A DNA stretch of 60,346 bases from Nitrososphaera sp. (GCF_013388945.1 NZ_JACAEH010000009.1:1-60346), one strand, 5' to 3'; counted from the first letter of the stretch, positions 1-7,567 are shown. Notes: generated from the letters alone by a model not told the origin. Made by a program: numbers and translations.

Positions 1-177
1 AGCGGCCAGAAGAGGTGCCAGATCTGCGAGATATTCATCAAGTGGGATGGCCTCTGGTGCCCGTGCTGCGGCTACAGGCTCAGGACGAAACCGAGGAACC
101 TGAAGTACAAGGCAAAGCTGCGCGCAAGAGCCAAGAAGCTCAGCGTCGCCAAGCCCATCACCGTCAGGTCCAGATAA
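1..177 (+). CDS. Zinc-ribbon protein, C-terminal fragment
   Basis: The reading frame is open from the first base and stops with TAA at 175-177, so the 5' end lies outside the window. The 58 visible residues carry CxxC (RCQIC) and a second cysteine group (WCPCCGYRLR) about 12 residues later, a plausible four-Cys zinc site. A very basic tail rich in Lys and Arg follows (residues 28-58). A zinc ribbon plus basic tail suggests a nucleic-acid-binding protein; no specific function can be assigned. The next gene starts 16 bases downstream on the same strand. Confidence 0.6.
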   Translation, partial: SGQKRCQICEIFIKWDGLWCPCCGYRLRTKPRNLKYKAKLRARAKKLSVAKPITVRSR

Positions 178-193
178 ACGAGCAAGACTGGCA

Positions 194-550
194 ATGGAGG
201 GCGGTTCTGACGCCTACGTTCAGCGGCAGGTAAACTCGGGTTCCCGAACTTTCCTGCTCGATGCCCATTTTTACAGCAACGGCTGTTTTATTTCGATTTC
301 AGAAGGGGAGCGCAGGCTGGGCGCCATTTCAGTCGCGCTGAGTTCTGCAAGCAGCACGAGCGCAGTCAAGGTCATCCCGAGCAGGCACGACCCGCTCTTT
401 GCAAACACGGTTGCCGAGAAGGTGGCGTCGATGATAAACGGCATCTGCGCCGTCTCCTTCCATGCAAACTCGCAGTTGAGGCTGGAGGACATGAAAGCAA
501 TTATGGGAGAGGTTATGAATATCGTGGGGGAGAGAAAAGATGGCAGATAG
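194..550 (+). CDS. Small conserved protein resembling proteasome assembly chaperone 3 (PAC3)
   Basis: A 118-residue soluble protein whose stop overlaps the start of the UbiD gene by 11 bases, so the two are translationally coupled. The pattern LGAISV...SS...KV...HDPLF....AEKVASMI (residues about 41-80), then a C-terminal helix with MKAIMGEVMNIV, follows the layout of eukaryotic PAC3 (G-T-L-V-S-x-E-P-S-S, a D/E-P-L motif, then A-K-N-L). That family is a small alpha/beta chaperone for 20S proteasome alpha rings. The resemblance was read by eye and is inference. The ATG start at 194 directly follows the upstream gene. Confidence 0.55.
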   Translation: MEGGSDAYVQRQVNSGSRTFLLDAHFYSNGCFISISEGERRLGAISVALSSASSTSAVKVIPSRHDPLFANTVAEKVASMINGICAVSFHANSQLRLEDMKAIMGEVMNIVGERKDGR

Positions 551-1904
551 CGCGGACCTGCGCAGTTACCTGGCACTTCTCGAAAAGCAGGGCGAGCTTG
601 TACATGTCAAAAAGCAGGTCGACCCCAGGTTCGAGCTGGCAGCCGTCGTGTCAAAGCTTGACGGCGGAAAAGCAGTAGTCTTTGACAGGGTGCGTTCAAG
701 CAAGATTTCAGTGGCAAGCAACATCTGCGGCACCGCAAAGAGGTTCCACCTTGCGATAGGCGCAAAGGGCAGGCCCCAGGGCGTGATGGAGGCAAAAAAG
801 GCGATACACGCAAGGATGGCAGAAGCCCTTGGCAGGCTCTCCGAGCCAAAAAAAGCGGCAAAGGGCCTCTTTGAGCAGAACACTTCAAAGAGCCTTGGCG
901 ATCTTCCAATAGTCACGCATTTTGAAAAAGACGCCGGCGCGTTTGCGACTGCGTCCATAGTCTTTGCAAAGGACCAGGAGAAGGGCAACCAGAACTCCTC
1001 GACGCACAGGCTCCTGCGCCTTGACGAAAGGCACATGGCGATAAGGATGGTGGAAGGCAGGCACCTGCACAAGTGCTTCACCTACGCCCGCGACCACGGC
1101 GAGGACCTGAAGGTGGCAATAGCAATCGGCGTCCACCCTGCAGTGAGCATTGCAGCCGCGTACCAGGCGGCGTACGGCGTCGACGAGATGCTCATAGCAA
1201 ACTCGCTTCTGGAAGGCGGCCTGTCGCTTGCAAGGACAGGCTACGCGCAGGCTCAGGTCCCAAGCCACGCCGAGATCGTGCTTGAAGGCAGGATACTCAA
1301 GGACAGGACGCACGAGGAGTGGATGGTCGAGATGCTGAGGACCTACGACTTCAAGCGCAAGCAGCCCGTCTTTGAACTTGAAAAAATATCGTTCCGCAAC
1401 GGCGCGATATACCACGACATACTGCCGGGATACGCCGAGCACAGGCTCCTCATGGGCCTGCCGGTCGAGGCAAAGATGTACGACTATGTGAAAAGCGTGG
1501 TGCCGACCACGCAGGCGGTGCACCTGACAGACGGCGGGAGCAACTGGCTTGCAGCTGTAATCCAGATCAAAAAGAGGCTTGAAGGCGAGCCCAAGAACGC
1601 AATAATGGCCGCGTTTGCCGCGCACCCGTCGCTCAAGATGGCAACTGTGGTCGACGACGACATCGACCCGTCAGACGCAGTGGCAGTTGAATACGCTATC
1701 GCGTCAAGGTGTCAGGCCGACAGGGATTTTGTGATACTTCCAAACGCAAAGGGCTCGAGCCTGGACCCGTCAAGCGACCAGGTCAACCTGCTGACGACAA
1801 AGCTCGGCATAGACGCGACAGCGACTTTGCTCAAGCCAAGAGATCATTTTGAAATCGCGAAGATTCCCGGACAGGAAAAAACAAAGCTCGACGACTATGT
1901 CTGA
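540..1904 (+). CDS. UbiD-family prenyl-FMN-dependent decarboxylase; probable anhydromevalonate phosphate decarboxylase
   Basis: A 454-residue UbiD-family protein of usual length. Visible family signatures are the start DLRSYLALLEKQGEL, the central VPSHAEIVLEG block (about 240-250) and the C-terminal DDDIDPSD...LDPSSD block (about 377-418). UbiD enzymes use prenylated FMN from UbiX for reversible decarboxylation of unsaturated acids. In archaea without classical phosphomevalonate decarboxylase, a UbiD homologue removes CO2 from trans-anhydromevalonate phosphate to give isopentenyl phosphate for membrane lipids. That role fits here, but no other mevalonate gene is nearby, so the substrate is inferred. 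No UbiX is in the window. The start overlaps the upstream gene. Confidence 0.85.
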   Translation: MADSADLRSYLALLEKQGELVHVKKQVDPRFELAAVVSKLDGGKAVVFDRVRSSKISVASNICGTAKRFHLAIGAKGRPQGVMEAKKAIHARMAEALGRLSEPKKAAKGLFEQNTSKSLGDLPIVTHFEKDAGAFATASIVFAKDQEKGNQNSSTHRLLRLDERHMAIRMVEGRHLHKCFTYARDHGEDLKVAIAIGVHPAVSIAAAYQAAYGVDEMLIANSLLEGGLSLARTGYAQAQVPSHAEIVLEGRILKDRTHEEWMVEMLRTYDFKRKQPVFELEKISFRNGAIYHDILPGYAEHRLLMGLPVEAKMYDYVKSVVPTTQAVHLTDGGSNWLAAVIQIKKRLEGEPKNAIMAAFAAHPSLKMATVVDDDIDPSDAVAVEYAIASRCQADRDFVILPNAKGSSLDPSSDQVNLLTTKLGIDATATLLKPRDHFEIAKIPGQEKTKLDDYV

Positions 1905-1945
1905 AGCAGAGATTAAATAGCCTACGATACAAGGTAGATGGGGTT

Positions 1946-2275
1946 ATGAAAGCTAACAATTATGCCATGAAAGACTGGCACCTTGAACATGTCGAAAAAG
2001 TCATTGTCCGATTTGTCAAGGGCGTGTCCCCCGACGCCTCTTCTTTTGAAAAGCGCAACTACAAGAAATACAGCACGGTCTCAAGTTGCGCCAAGCAGAT
2101 TGAATACGACATCAAGCACGGCGTCACGCACGAGGAAGTCATGGCAGTCGTCAAGAAGGTGCGCCACGACAAGGCTTTCAAGGACCTGCAAAAGAACCCC
2201 GAAGCGCTCCAGCGCCTCGACGAGCTTGAGAGGCAGATTTGCGCGCCAAGAAAGGCAGTCGCATCGTTCTTCTAA
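1946..2275 (+). CDS. Conserved hypothetical protein
   Basis: A 109-residue, mostly helical, charged protein with no signal peptide and no motif I recognise. A TATA-like GATTAAATAG (about 1911-1920) sits 26-35 bases before the ATG, giving a very short leader. It ends 38 bases before the next gene, which has its own TATA box, so the two need not be co-transcribed. Codon use matches the GC-rich neighbours. Confidence 0.65.
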   Translation: MKANNYAMKDWHLEHVEKVIVRFVKGVSPDASSFEKRNYKKYSTVSSCAKQIEYDIKHGVTHEEVMAVVKKVRHDKAFKDLQKNPEALQRLDELERQICAPRKAVASFF

Positions 2276-2313
2276 ATAATTATATTGCTCGGCGTGGGGC
2301 TGAAACTTGCTCC

Positions 2314-2874
2314 ATGTCTGAATACAGGTTTACCGACGGCAACCTTCTCGTGCTTTACGCCGTCCACAAGGGCAGGACGCAGGACGGAAGCCTGCCCGAC
2401 TACATCCAAGAGCGCGTCAACTTGGCGCTTGAAACTTACAACACGATAGCCAAGTCGAGGCCGGACAGCCACAAGACCATGGTGATGATAGTGGGTGAAC
2501 CGGGGCCGTCAGAGAAGATCAAGGGCGCGCTCGTAAAAGGCGGAGTAAAGCCGGACATCATCGCAATCGACACCGACTCTAAAAACGTCGCGCACACGCT
2601 TGACCGGATTTACGAGATGGTGAGCAAAAAGCCAAACCCGCCTTTCATCTACTTTATCGCGTCAGTGTGGCTCCACGAGACATTCAATGCTACTGTGATA
2701 TCCAGCATGAAGAACATCCGCGTCCAGTTCTACGGCGCGCTTGACCACCGGCCGGTGCACGAAGTCGAGGCCGAGAAGGCGCTTGACGCGCCAAAGAAGG
2801 GCAAGGAGTACTACAAGCGCAAGATAACGAACAAGGCAGTCGACACGGTCCTGAACATAATTTTCCCAGATTGA
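2314..2874 (+). CDS. Conserved hypothetical protein, possibly YdcF/DUF218-like fold
   Basis: 186 residues from ATG 2314. This start is chosen because ATTATATTG at 2279-2287 is about 30 bases upstream, giving a leaderless transcript; the frame is open further upstream but without support. The order of a Rossmann-like strand (MVMIVGEPG, about 56-64), a GVKPDIIAIDTDSKNVAHT segment (about 75-93) and then FIYFIASVWLHETF recalls DUF218/YdcF proteins, where a similar S-x-N-T motif occurs. The key residues are not fully kept, so this is only a fold guess. The stop lies within the tRNA-Gly promoter. Confidence 0.65.
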   Translation: MSEYRFTDGNLLVLYAVHKGRTQDGSLPDYIQERVNLALETYNTIAKSRPDSHKTMVMIVGEPGPSEKIKGALVKGGVKPDIIAIDTDSKNVAHTLDRIYEMVSKKPNPPFIYFIASVWLHETFNATVISSMKNIRVQFYGALDHRPVHEVEAEKALDAPKKGKEYYKRKITNKAVDTVLNIIFPD

Positions 2875-2912
2875 AAGATTTAATATCCTTCGCCGCTTCG
2901 GCTACCGTAAGT

Positions 2913-3018
2913 GCGGTCATCGTCCAGTTTGGTCTAGGACACTGGCCTTCCAAGCCCGTAACCCGGGACCCGTTTCTCCAAAAAAGGGCGGGCGGGAATT
3001 CAAATCCCGGTGACCGCA
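2913..3018 (+). tRNA. tRNA-Gly (anticodon TCC) with a T-arm intron
   Basis: The acceptor arms GCGGTCA (2913-2919) and TGACCGC (3011-3017) pair fully, with discriminator A at 3018 and no encoded CCA. The D arm is GTCC/GGAC. The anticodon loop CTTCCAA carries TCC at 2949-2951. The anticodon stem has one U-C mismatch (2943/2957). The T arm is complete only if 2968-2998 is removed: CCGGG (2963-2967) then pairs with CCCGG (3006-3010) around loop TTCAAAT. The mature RNA is 75 nt. TATA box TTTAATATC (about 2878-2886) lies upstream. Gly identity follows from the anticodon and the GCGG acceptor start. Confidence 0.88.
2968..2998 (+). other. Noncanonical tRNA intron at position 53/54
   Basis: 31 nt interrupt the T arm. 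CCCG of the exon (2962-2965) can pair with CGGG at the intron 3' end (2993-2996), flanked by 3-nt bulges GGA and AAT. A second inner helix CCCG/CGGG follows. Cutting between the second and third base of both bulges restores the T-stem and loop exactly, as expected for a bulge-helix-bulge substrate of archaeal splicing endonuclease. The outer helix is weak, as in relaxed motifs. Confidence 0.8.
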
Positions 3019-3325
3019 CTTTACCAATCTTGTCAATAATTAGTGTTGACTCGACCTGAATTATAACAGAGATTTCAATTGTATTTGTCGTAAGATTTCT
3101 TGTATGGTCAAGGGGGGAGTTCTTCGGGGCCGGAACGCTATTTAAGTGCGGACTCTTTTTTGATCTCGAACACATGTTGATAGAATTCTAATATCGGGAG
3201 ATGGTTGCCATTGATACTACACAAAGGGTCGTCAAAACAACCTAGTTATCGGCCATTTATTGCCGGAAAGATTCTCTTATAGTACTTGTCCCAACTAGTT
3301 AGATGAATCGATCGGCAACCGAATA
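3019..3325. other. AT-rich gene-free stretch downstream of tRNA-Gly
   Basis: About 300 bases with no convincing gene. The base composition drops sharply from that of the upstream genes and stays low through the LanC-like gene. I looked for a second copy of the tRNA 3' end (a possible attachment site) here and at the far side of the accessory patch and saw none. ATTTAAG (3140-3146) and several A/T runs could be promoter elements, but no start follows at the right distance. Confidence 0.5.
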
Positions 3326-4303
3326 TCAGTCTTGAATTCGTTTGTCCCTTTGTTCTATGGGATCAAGTAGCAGTGGAAAGCTCAGTTTATCATTATTTGC
3401 AAACTTTAGAAAGAAATGCGAGATCCCGCTTCCACCGACCATAAGATCGCCTCTGGGAAAGTTTGGATCCTCTGTGAGCCAGCAAACAGAGTTATTTTCA
3501 GAATCACGTCCAAGACACTGTAGAGTACGGGCAATGTTTTTGGCTGATTCTAACCACCTCTCTTCTTTCAAGATTCTGAAGGCCTCAAGATATATTTCTC
3601 CCAATCCACTCAAGCCATGACATAAACTTAGATTTGAGAACCTAGGGTCAAGACTATGTACTCGTAGAGCTCTTTTTGCAATATCCGCGTATCTTTCTTC
3701 CCTTGTACGTTCATACAGTCTAAGAAATGTCAGCGCGATTCCAGGTGATCCATTACACCACCACTTCCATTTACTCTCATCCTGATTGCTAAAGTTCCAC
3801 TCTAGTGCCCCGCTGACTGGATTGGGAATGGAATTCTTTTCAAGCCATTCAACGCCTTTCTTCCATACTCTCTCAGCATTTGTATCATTGAAAATAAAGG
3901 CATATTCGGAAAGAAAATAGACTATTCCTGCGACCCCATGCGCGAATCCAGAGTAGACCGTGTCTTTCAGCGCGGATCCCCCATTAGAAAGACCCCAAGA
4001 GCCATCGCTCTTTTGAGAATTGATGAGATAGCTAGCGCATCTGCCTGAAAGCTCCATCATACTCTTGTTTTCGAGCCTACTTCCCACATATAGACAGGAA
4101 ACACCTTGACCAGCGGCACCATGTGTAAAATCGGGCCAGTCCACTCTCCCGTTCAAAATTTTTAGTATGAAGTTCTCGGTGTTTTCTTTTCTCTCGATCA
4201 AATTTGCTGCTATGGCTTCTGACAAGGCTGCAGCGACGCCAGCTTCTCCAAAATGAAGACCAGGTAAATCATTGTCGGGGTATGATAAGCCGTCACCCAT
4301 CAA
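3326..4303 (-). CDS. LanC-like lanthionine cyclase domain, apparently 5'-truncated
   Basis: 325 residues with the repeated GxxG motifs of the LanC double alpha-barrel: FGEAG (~18), HGAAG (~62), AHGVAG (~122), CNGSPG (~184), CHGLSG (~230) and GGSGIS (~292). All known zinc and acid-base residues are present: Cys in WCNG, Cys-His in LCHG, and His in FAHG. LanC enzymes add Cys thiols to dehydroamino acids in ribosomal peptides. The frame starts only a few residues before the first barrel motif and stays open upstream (...RTLSEWL) until it runs into the terminase gene, so an N-terminal part is probably missing (as if from a LanM/LanKC-type fusion). No precursor peptide was seen. AT-rich and foreign-looking. 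The first Met is TTG 4303 or ATG 4300. Confidence 0.75.
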   Translation of the reverse strand: MMGDGLSYPDNDLPGLHFGEAGVAAALSEAIAANLIERKENTENFILKILNGRVDWPDFTHGAAGQGVSCLYVGSRLENKSMMELSGRCASYLINSQKSDGSWGLSNGGSALKDTVYSGFAHGVAGIVYFLSEYAFIFNDTNAERVWKKGVEWLEKNSIPNPVSGALEWNFSNQDESKWKWWCNGSPGIALTFLRLYERTREERYADIAKRALRVHSLDPRFSNLSLCHGLSGLGEIYLEAFRILKEERWLESAKNIARTLQCLGRDSENNSVCWLTEDPNFPRGDLMVGGSGISHFFLKFANNDKLSFPLLLDPIEQRDKRIQD

Positions 4304-4307
4304 CCAT

Positions 4308-4805
4308 TCAGATAAAGTTCTCGCTCTCCGGGTTCCGTATGTAGAGCACCGTCACCTTTGTCGCCTCGTCCTTGAGCACCATGTCCCGGGACTTTGTGAT
4401 GAGCCACGGCCGGTACTTCTGGCTTTCAAGGATCAGCTTGCGGAGCGTGTACAGGTGCTCCCGGGCGTGCTGTATGGTCTGTGCTATCAGCAGCTGGTCG
4501 TATCCCCTGCATGACCGGGGGTGGTTTGAAGGCAGCACCGCAAGCTGAAAGTCGGCCATCAGAGTCGAGGTCGAAAGCCCTATCTTGTTTGACTTTATCA
4601 CAAGCACGCGCCCGCAGTCTAAAAGCGCCTTCCAAGTCTCTATCTGGTACGGCGCAAGGTGCAGAACCGGTTTTCTCGTCCGGGGGTGCGGCAGGTAGCC
4701 GAGGTCGGCATAGAACGAGCCCGGCTCCAACGGAATCTGCACGCCGGCAAGGTCGATGCCGCCGTCGCCCGCTGCGTCAACTTCTTTCTTAAGCCGGCTG
4801 AACAT
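4308..4805 (-). CDS. Phage-type terminase large subunit, N-terminal fragment
   Basis: 165 residues against an expected 450-600. After PYQIETWKALLDCGR (~75-89) comes a strand and a Walker-A-like loop, VLVIKSNKIGLST (~91-103), then an adenine-loop region (RGYDQLLIAQTIQHA). This matches the ATPase half of terminases that start packaging of viral DNA. The nuclease half is absent: the frame ends in NPESENFI and a TGA just where the AT-rich LanC-like sequence begins. Its 5' end overlaps the upstream HTH gene by 17 bases, a normal small-large terminase arrangement. Most likely a decayed provirus remnant. Confidence 0.65.
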   Translation of the reverse strand: MFSRLKKEVDAAGDGGIDLAGVQIPLEPGSFYADLGYLPHPRTRKPVLHLAPYQIETWKALLDCGRVLVIKSNKIGLSTSTLMADFQLAVLPSNHPRSCRGYDQLLIAQTIQHAREHLYTLRKLILESQKYRPWLITKSRDMVLKDEATKVTVLYIRNPESENFI

Positions 4806-5202
4806 TGCCCTTGCCTTCCTGCAACTTCCTCAGGGCGCGCTTGTACGCGTACACCGTCGGCGTCTCTCCAAGGAGTTCGAGGTACAGCTTTACGTTCTGG
4901 TCAAGCGCCCTGAGTATCTCGACCTTTTGTGCAACACCGTTTGCTTCAGCAAGCAGCTTTTGCAGCTCAAACTCGTGGTCGCGTATCTTTGCAAGCGCCA
5001 GGCGGTATTCGTGGATAAAGCCGTCCCTTGCAAGGTCGTCGAGCCAGCCCTTGGCTGCTCCCCTGATGTATGCGACGTCTCGTGCAACCGTAATCCTGTG
5101 GACTCCCATCAGCTCGGCGATGCTGCCCTCGGGGATCCCCTTGACCATGTAGTACGCCACCTTCTCCCTGCGCGCCCTGATTGCCGACTGGTTCACAGGC
5201 AC
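4789..5202 (-). CDS. HTH protein, probable terminase small subunit
   Basis: 137 residues with an N-terminal helix-turn-helix (about 12-45: EKVAYYMVKGIPEGSIAEL then GVHRITVARDVAYI) and a helical C-terminal part with heptad-like leucines, typical of DNA-recognising terminase small subunits. It overlaps the terminase large-subunit fragment. AAATTAGTT (about 5228-5236) lies about 28 bases upstream of ATG 5202 in its reading direction, fitting a leaderless start. GC content is like the host. Identity rests on the HTH plus the neighbour. Confidence 0.6.
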   Translation of the reverse strand: MPVNQSAIRARREKVAYYMVKGIPEGSIAELMGVHRITVARDVAYIRGAAKGWLDDLARDGFIHEYRLALAKIRDHEFELQKLLAEANGVAQKVEILRALDQNVKLYLELLGETPTVYAYKRALRKLQEGKGNVQPA

Positions 5203-5290
5203 AGTCTTGGACGCCGCGGGTATTGAGAACTAATTTCTTGGCTAGCCCATTTAAAAGAACTAACCCGAGCACGCGATTAAAGCGAGGACG

Positions 5291-5713
5291 CTAGCGCAGA
5301 AAAACGATGTCCTTGCCGAAATCCTTGAAATGCGGGTCGCCGGTCACAAAGGCGCAGCCAAGCACGACGGCGACGGCGTAGTTTAGCGAGTCCAGCATCC
5401 CCCAGCCCTTCACCTTCTTTTTCTGCTCAAAGTTCAGCTCGCCCGCCCTGTGGGCCACCTGCTCGTCGCAGGGGTAGATCTCGGTCCTGCTCCCGATGAA
5501 CTTTATAACCTGCCGTATCCTGGAGTGCTCCGTCCCCTCCCTCAGGAGCCTTTCTGTCAGCTCTGCTACGGCGGTTGCCGGCGTCACCAGCCGGCCAGAC
5601 TGCCCGTCCAGGATGCCGGCGACCTTCCTTGCGCCTTCGCCGCCGGCCAGGTAGTCTACCCATGCATAAGTGTCAAAGACGTGGCCGGCAATGGCGTCCT
5701 TTCTGGCGCTCAA
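5291..5713 (-). CDS. vapC: VapC-type PIN-domain toxin ribonuclease
   Basis: 140 residues with the PIN acid residues in place: D in FDTYAW (~14), E in AVAELTE (~49), D in GMLDSLNYA (~106) and D in FVTGDPHF (~125). PIN toxins of type II systems cleave RNA (often tRNA or rRNA) in a Mg-dependent way. It overlaps the preceding antitoxin gene by 4 bases (ATGA), the usual vapBC arrangement that ensures antitoxin is made first. All catalytic residues are present, so it is probably functional. Confidence 0.88.
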   Translation of the reverse strand: MSARKDAIAGHVFDTYAWVDYLAGGEGARKVAGILDGQSGRLVTPATAVAELTERLLREGTEHSRIRQVIKFIGSRTEIYPCDEQVAHRAGELNFEQKKKVKGWGMLDSLNYAVAVVLGCAFVTGDPHFKDFGKDIVFLR

Positions 5714-5916
5714 AGTCTGTCAGTCCCGTGCTCGCGCGCAAAGGTGAGCCCCGGAAACGTCCCGCGTACGTCTTTGACTTCCCTTTGCGGCTCGATGTCC
5801 TTTATTATCAGGGTGTCGCCTTCTTTCACCTTCATGCTGTCAAGGACTTCTTTGGAGATTATCACGCCGTAGCTTGTGCCTATCTTCCTCACCTTTACCT
5901 CAAGGGACCTCTTCAT
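5710..5916 (-). CDS. vapB: AbrB/MazE-type antitoxin (VapB)
   Basis: 68 residues. The N-terminal half (RKIGTSYGVIISKEVLDSMKVKEGDTL) is a swapped-hairpin AbrB domain that binds DNA as a dimer. The C-terminal tail (about 45-68) would bind and block VapC. A 23-bp perfect palindrome begins 9 bases upstream of its ATG, covering the expected TATA region, so self-repression by the VapBC complex is likely. Confidence 0.85.
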   Translation of the reverse strand: MKRSLEVKVRKIGTSYGVIISKEVLDSMKVKEGDTLIIKDIEPQREVKDVRGTFPGLTFAREHGTDRL

Positions 5917-5924
5917 TCCACTGA

Positions 5925-5947
5925 TATTATAATGTCACATTATAATA
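5925..5947. promoter_or_regulatory. Perfect 23-bp palindrome, vapBC operator/promoter
   Basis: The 11-base arm TATTATAATGT (5925-5935) is followed by one central C and its exact reverse complement (5937-5947). It spans the position 9-31 bases upstream of the vapB ATG, where the TATA box of a leaderless transcript must lie, and contains TATAAT in both directions. Binding of an AbrB-type dimer here would block TBP. Confidence 0.8.
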
Positions 5948-6025
5948 AACTTTGCGAGCCGCGCTTTTTCACGGCCCGGGGAGACCGGCCAGCCTTGCAA
6001 AATTGTATCATTTTTTTGTGCTTAA

Positions 6026-6036
6026 AATGTTACATT
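6026..6036. promoter_or_regulatory. Second copy of the vapBC operator core
   Basis: AATGT-T-ACATT repeats the centre of the 5925-5947 palindrome (AATGT-C-ACATT), with centres 95 bp apart. It may allow looping or cooperative repression. It lies between two direct repeats of TGTATCATTTTTT (6004 and 6038), whose role is unknown. Confidence 0.5.
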
Positions 6037-6091
6037 GTGTATCATTTTTTGCATGCTGCGCTGGAAAGACCCAGACCCGCAAGCTCTGAAC

Positions 6092-7567
6092 TCATGACCA
6101 CACAAGCGGCACCAGCACCGCAATTATCACGCTGACAAGAACCACGCCTATGATGTCAAGCACCACGCCCACGCGCGCCATCCTTGGCGCAGTGACGTAT
6201 CCGGTGGCAAACGCAATGGCATTTGGCGGGGTTCCGACTGGCATCATAAAGCCGTATGCGGTGGCGACTGTGACCGGCACCATCAACATCAGCGGGTCTA
6301 TCCCAAGCGTGCCTGCAAGCGACGCGGCTACAGGTATCAGGAGGGCGACGGTTGCGGTGTTGCTTATCATCTCGCTTATGAGAATTGTCACGCCTGCCAC
6401 GATGAGCACGACTACAAGGTAGTGCATGCCGGCAAGAAAAGACAGGTTGCCTGCAATCCACGCGTCAAGGCCTGTCGCAGAAAAGGCGCCGGCAAGCGAC
6501 AGCCCCCCGCCGACAAGTACCAGCACTCCCCAGGGGATCCTGCTTGCTGCATCCCAGTCTAAAAGAGGCTTGCTTTTTTGCGCCACAGGGTCCTTTGCAT
6601 GTATCACAAACAACGCCAGCGCCGCGGCTATTGCAATCACCGTGTCGTCGACTCCCGGGACAAACTGGCCCCATACAAGCCCGCGGGTTATCCATGCCAC
6701 GGCCGCAGAGCCAAACACCGCGGCGCTTGCCTTTTCCTGGCCGCTCATCCTGCCAAGCCCGGCGAGCATGCCCCTGACAAGCTCCCTGCCGCCGGCGATA
6801 ACAACGCCGTCCACCCTTGCCCCGACGTGCACCATGTAAAGCCACGCCACGAAAAGCGAGAGCGCGCTTGCAGGCACGCCTACTGCCATCCACTGCACGA
6901 AGCTGACGTCTACGTCAAGGAGCGACTTTGAGAGCGACGCAAAGACCGCGTTTGGAGGCGTCCCGACAAGTGTTGCCATGCCGCCAAGCGACGCGGAATA
7001 CGCGACTGCAAGAATAAGGCAGACTCCAAACCTCGAGCGCTGGCGCTCGTCTGCCACAAGCGCCACGACTGCGGCTGCTATCGGAATCATGACCATCGCA
7101 GTGGCAGTGTTGCTCATCCAGGCGCTCAGGACGCCGGTTACTACCATGAATCCTGCTACGACGTATTTCGGCCGGGTTCCAAACAGGCTTACTATGCCAA
7201 GCGCAAACCGCTTGTGGGCGCCCGACTTTTCGATTGCCTTTGCCATCAAGAGCCCGCCCATGAAAAGAAAGACTATCCTGTCTGCGTATGGCACCACGAC
7301 ATCGGCAAGCGGGAGCGCTCCGGCTGCAGGCAGAACTATTATCGGCAAGAACGCAGTCGCGTAAATCGGGATTGCAGCCGTGACCCACCAGCCCGCCATC
7401 CACAACGCAAGCCCGAGGACGACTTTTGCCTCAAACGAGAGGCCTGCAACAGGCGAGAGCGCGACCAGCACGAACACGACAGGGCCTGCAGCAAGCCCTA
7501 TCTTGGCAGACGTGCTTCTGCCCACTGCCTGCTCTGCACTGCCAAGTAATGGTAGGTCCACGTGCAC
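6092..7567 (-). CDS. DASS/SLC13-family sodium-dependent anion transporter
   Basis: 491 residues with about 11-12 membrane segments. The two family hallmarks occur twice as expected from the inverted repeat: SNTATAMVMIPIA (~151) with GTPPNAVFA (~202), and SNTATVALLIPVA (~398) with VGTPPNAIAFATG (~443). These SNT motifs bind Na+ and a carboxylate. Family members carry di- and tricarboxylates or sulfate; the substrate cannot be told from sequence. No catabolic gene lies beside it. A TATA-like CTTTATCAT (about 7585-7593) lies upstream of ATG 7567. Confidence 0.88.
   Translation of the reverse strand: MHVDLPLLGSAEQAVGRSTSAKIGLAAGPVVFVLVALSPVAGLSFEAKVVLGLALWMAGWWVTAAIPIYATAFLPIIVLPAAGALPLADVVVPYADRIVFLFMGGLLMAKAIEKSGAHKRFALGIVSLFGTRPKYVVAGFMVVTGVLSAWMSNTATAMVMIPIAAAVVALVADERQRSRFGVCLILAVAYSASLGGMATLVGTPPNAVFASLSKSLLDVDVSFVQWMAVGVPASALSLFVAWLYMVHVGARVDGVVIAGGRELVRGMLAGLGRMSGQEKASAAVFGSAAVAWITRGLVWGQFVPGVDDTVIAIAAALALFVIHAKDPVAQKSKPLLDWDAASRIPWGVLVLVGGGLSLAGAFSATGLDAWIAGNLSFLAGMHYLVVVLIVAGVTILISEMISNTATVALLIPVAASLAGTLGIDPLMLMVPVTVATAYGFMMPVGTPPNAIAFATGYVTAPRMARVGVVLDIIGVVLVSVIIAVLVPLVWS

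Noticed and set aside
885-1625. Long open frame antisense to the UbiD-type gene
   Set aside because: GC-rich codon shadow; Arg/Val/His-rich with no motif, while the plus strand is a clear UbiD protein.
3019-6091. Complete integrative element at tRNA-Gly
   Set aside because: No integrase gene and no second copy of the tRNA 3' end were found, so only remnants can be claimed.
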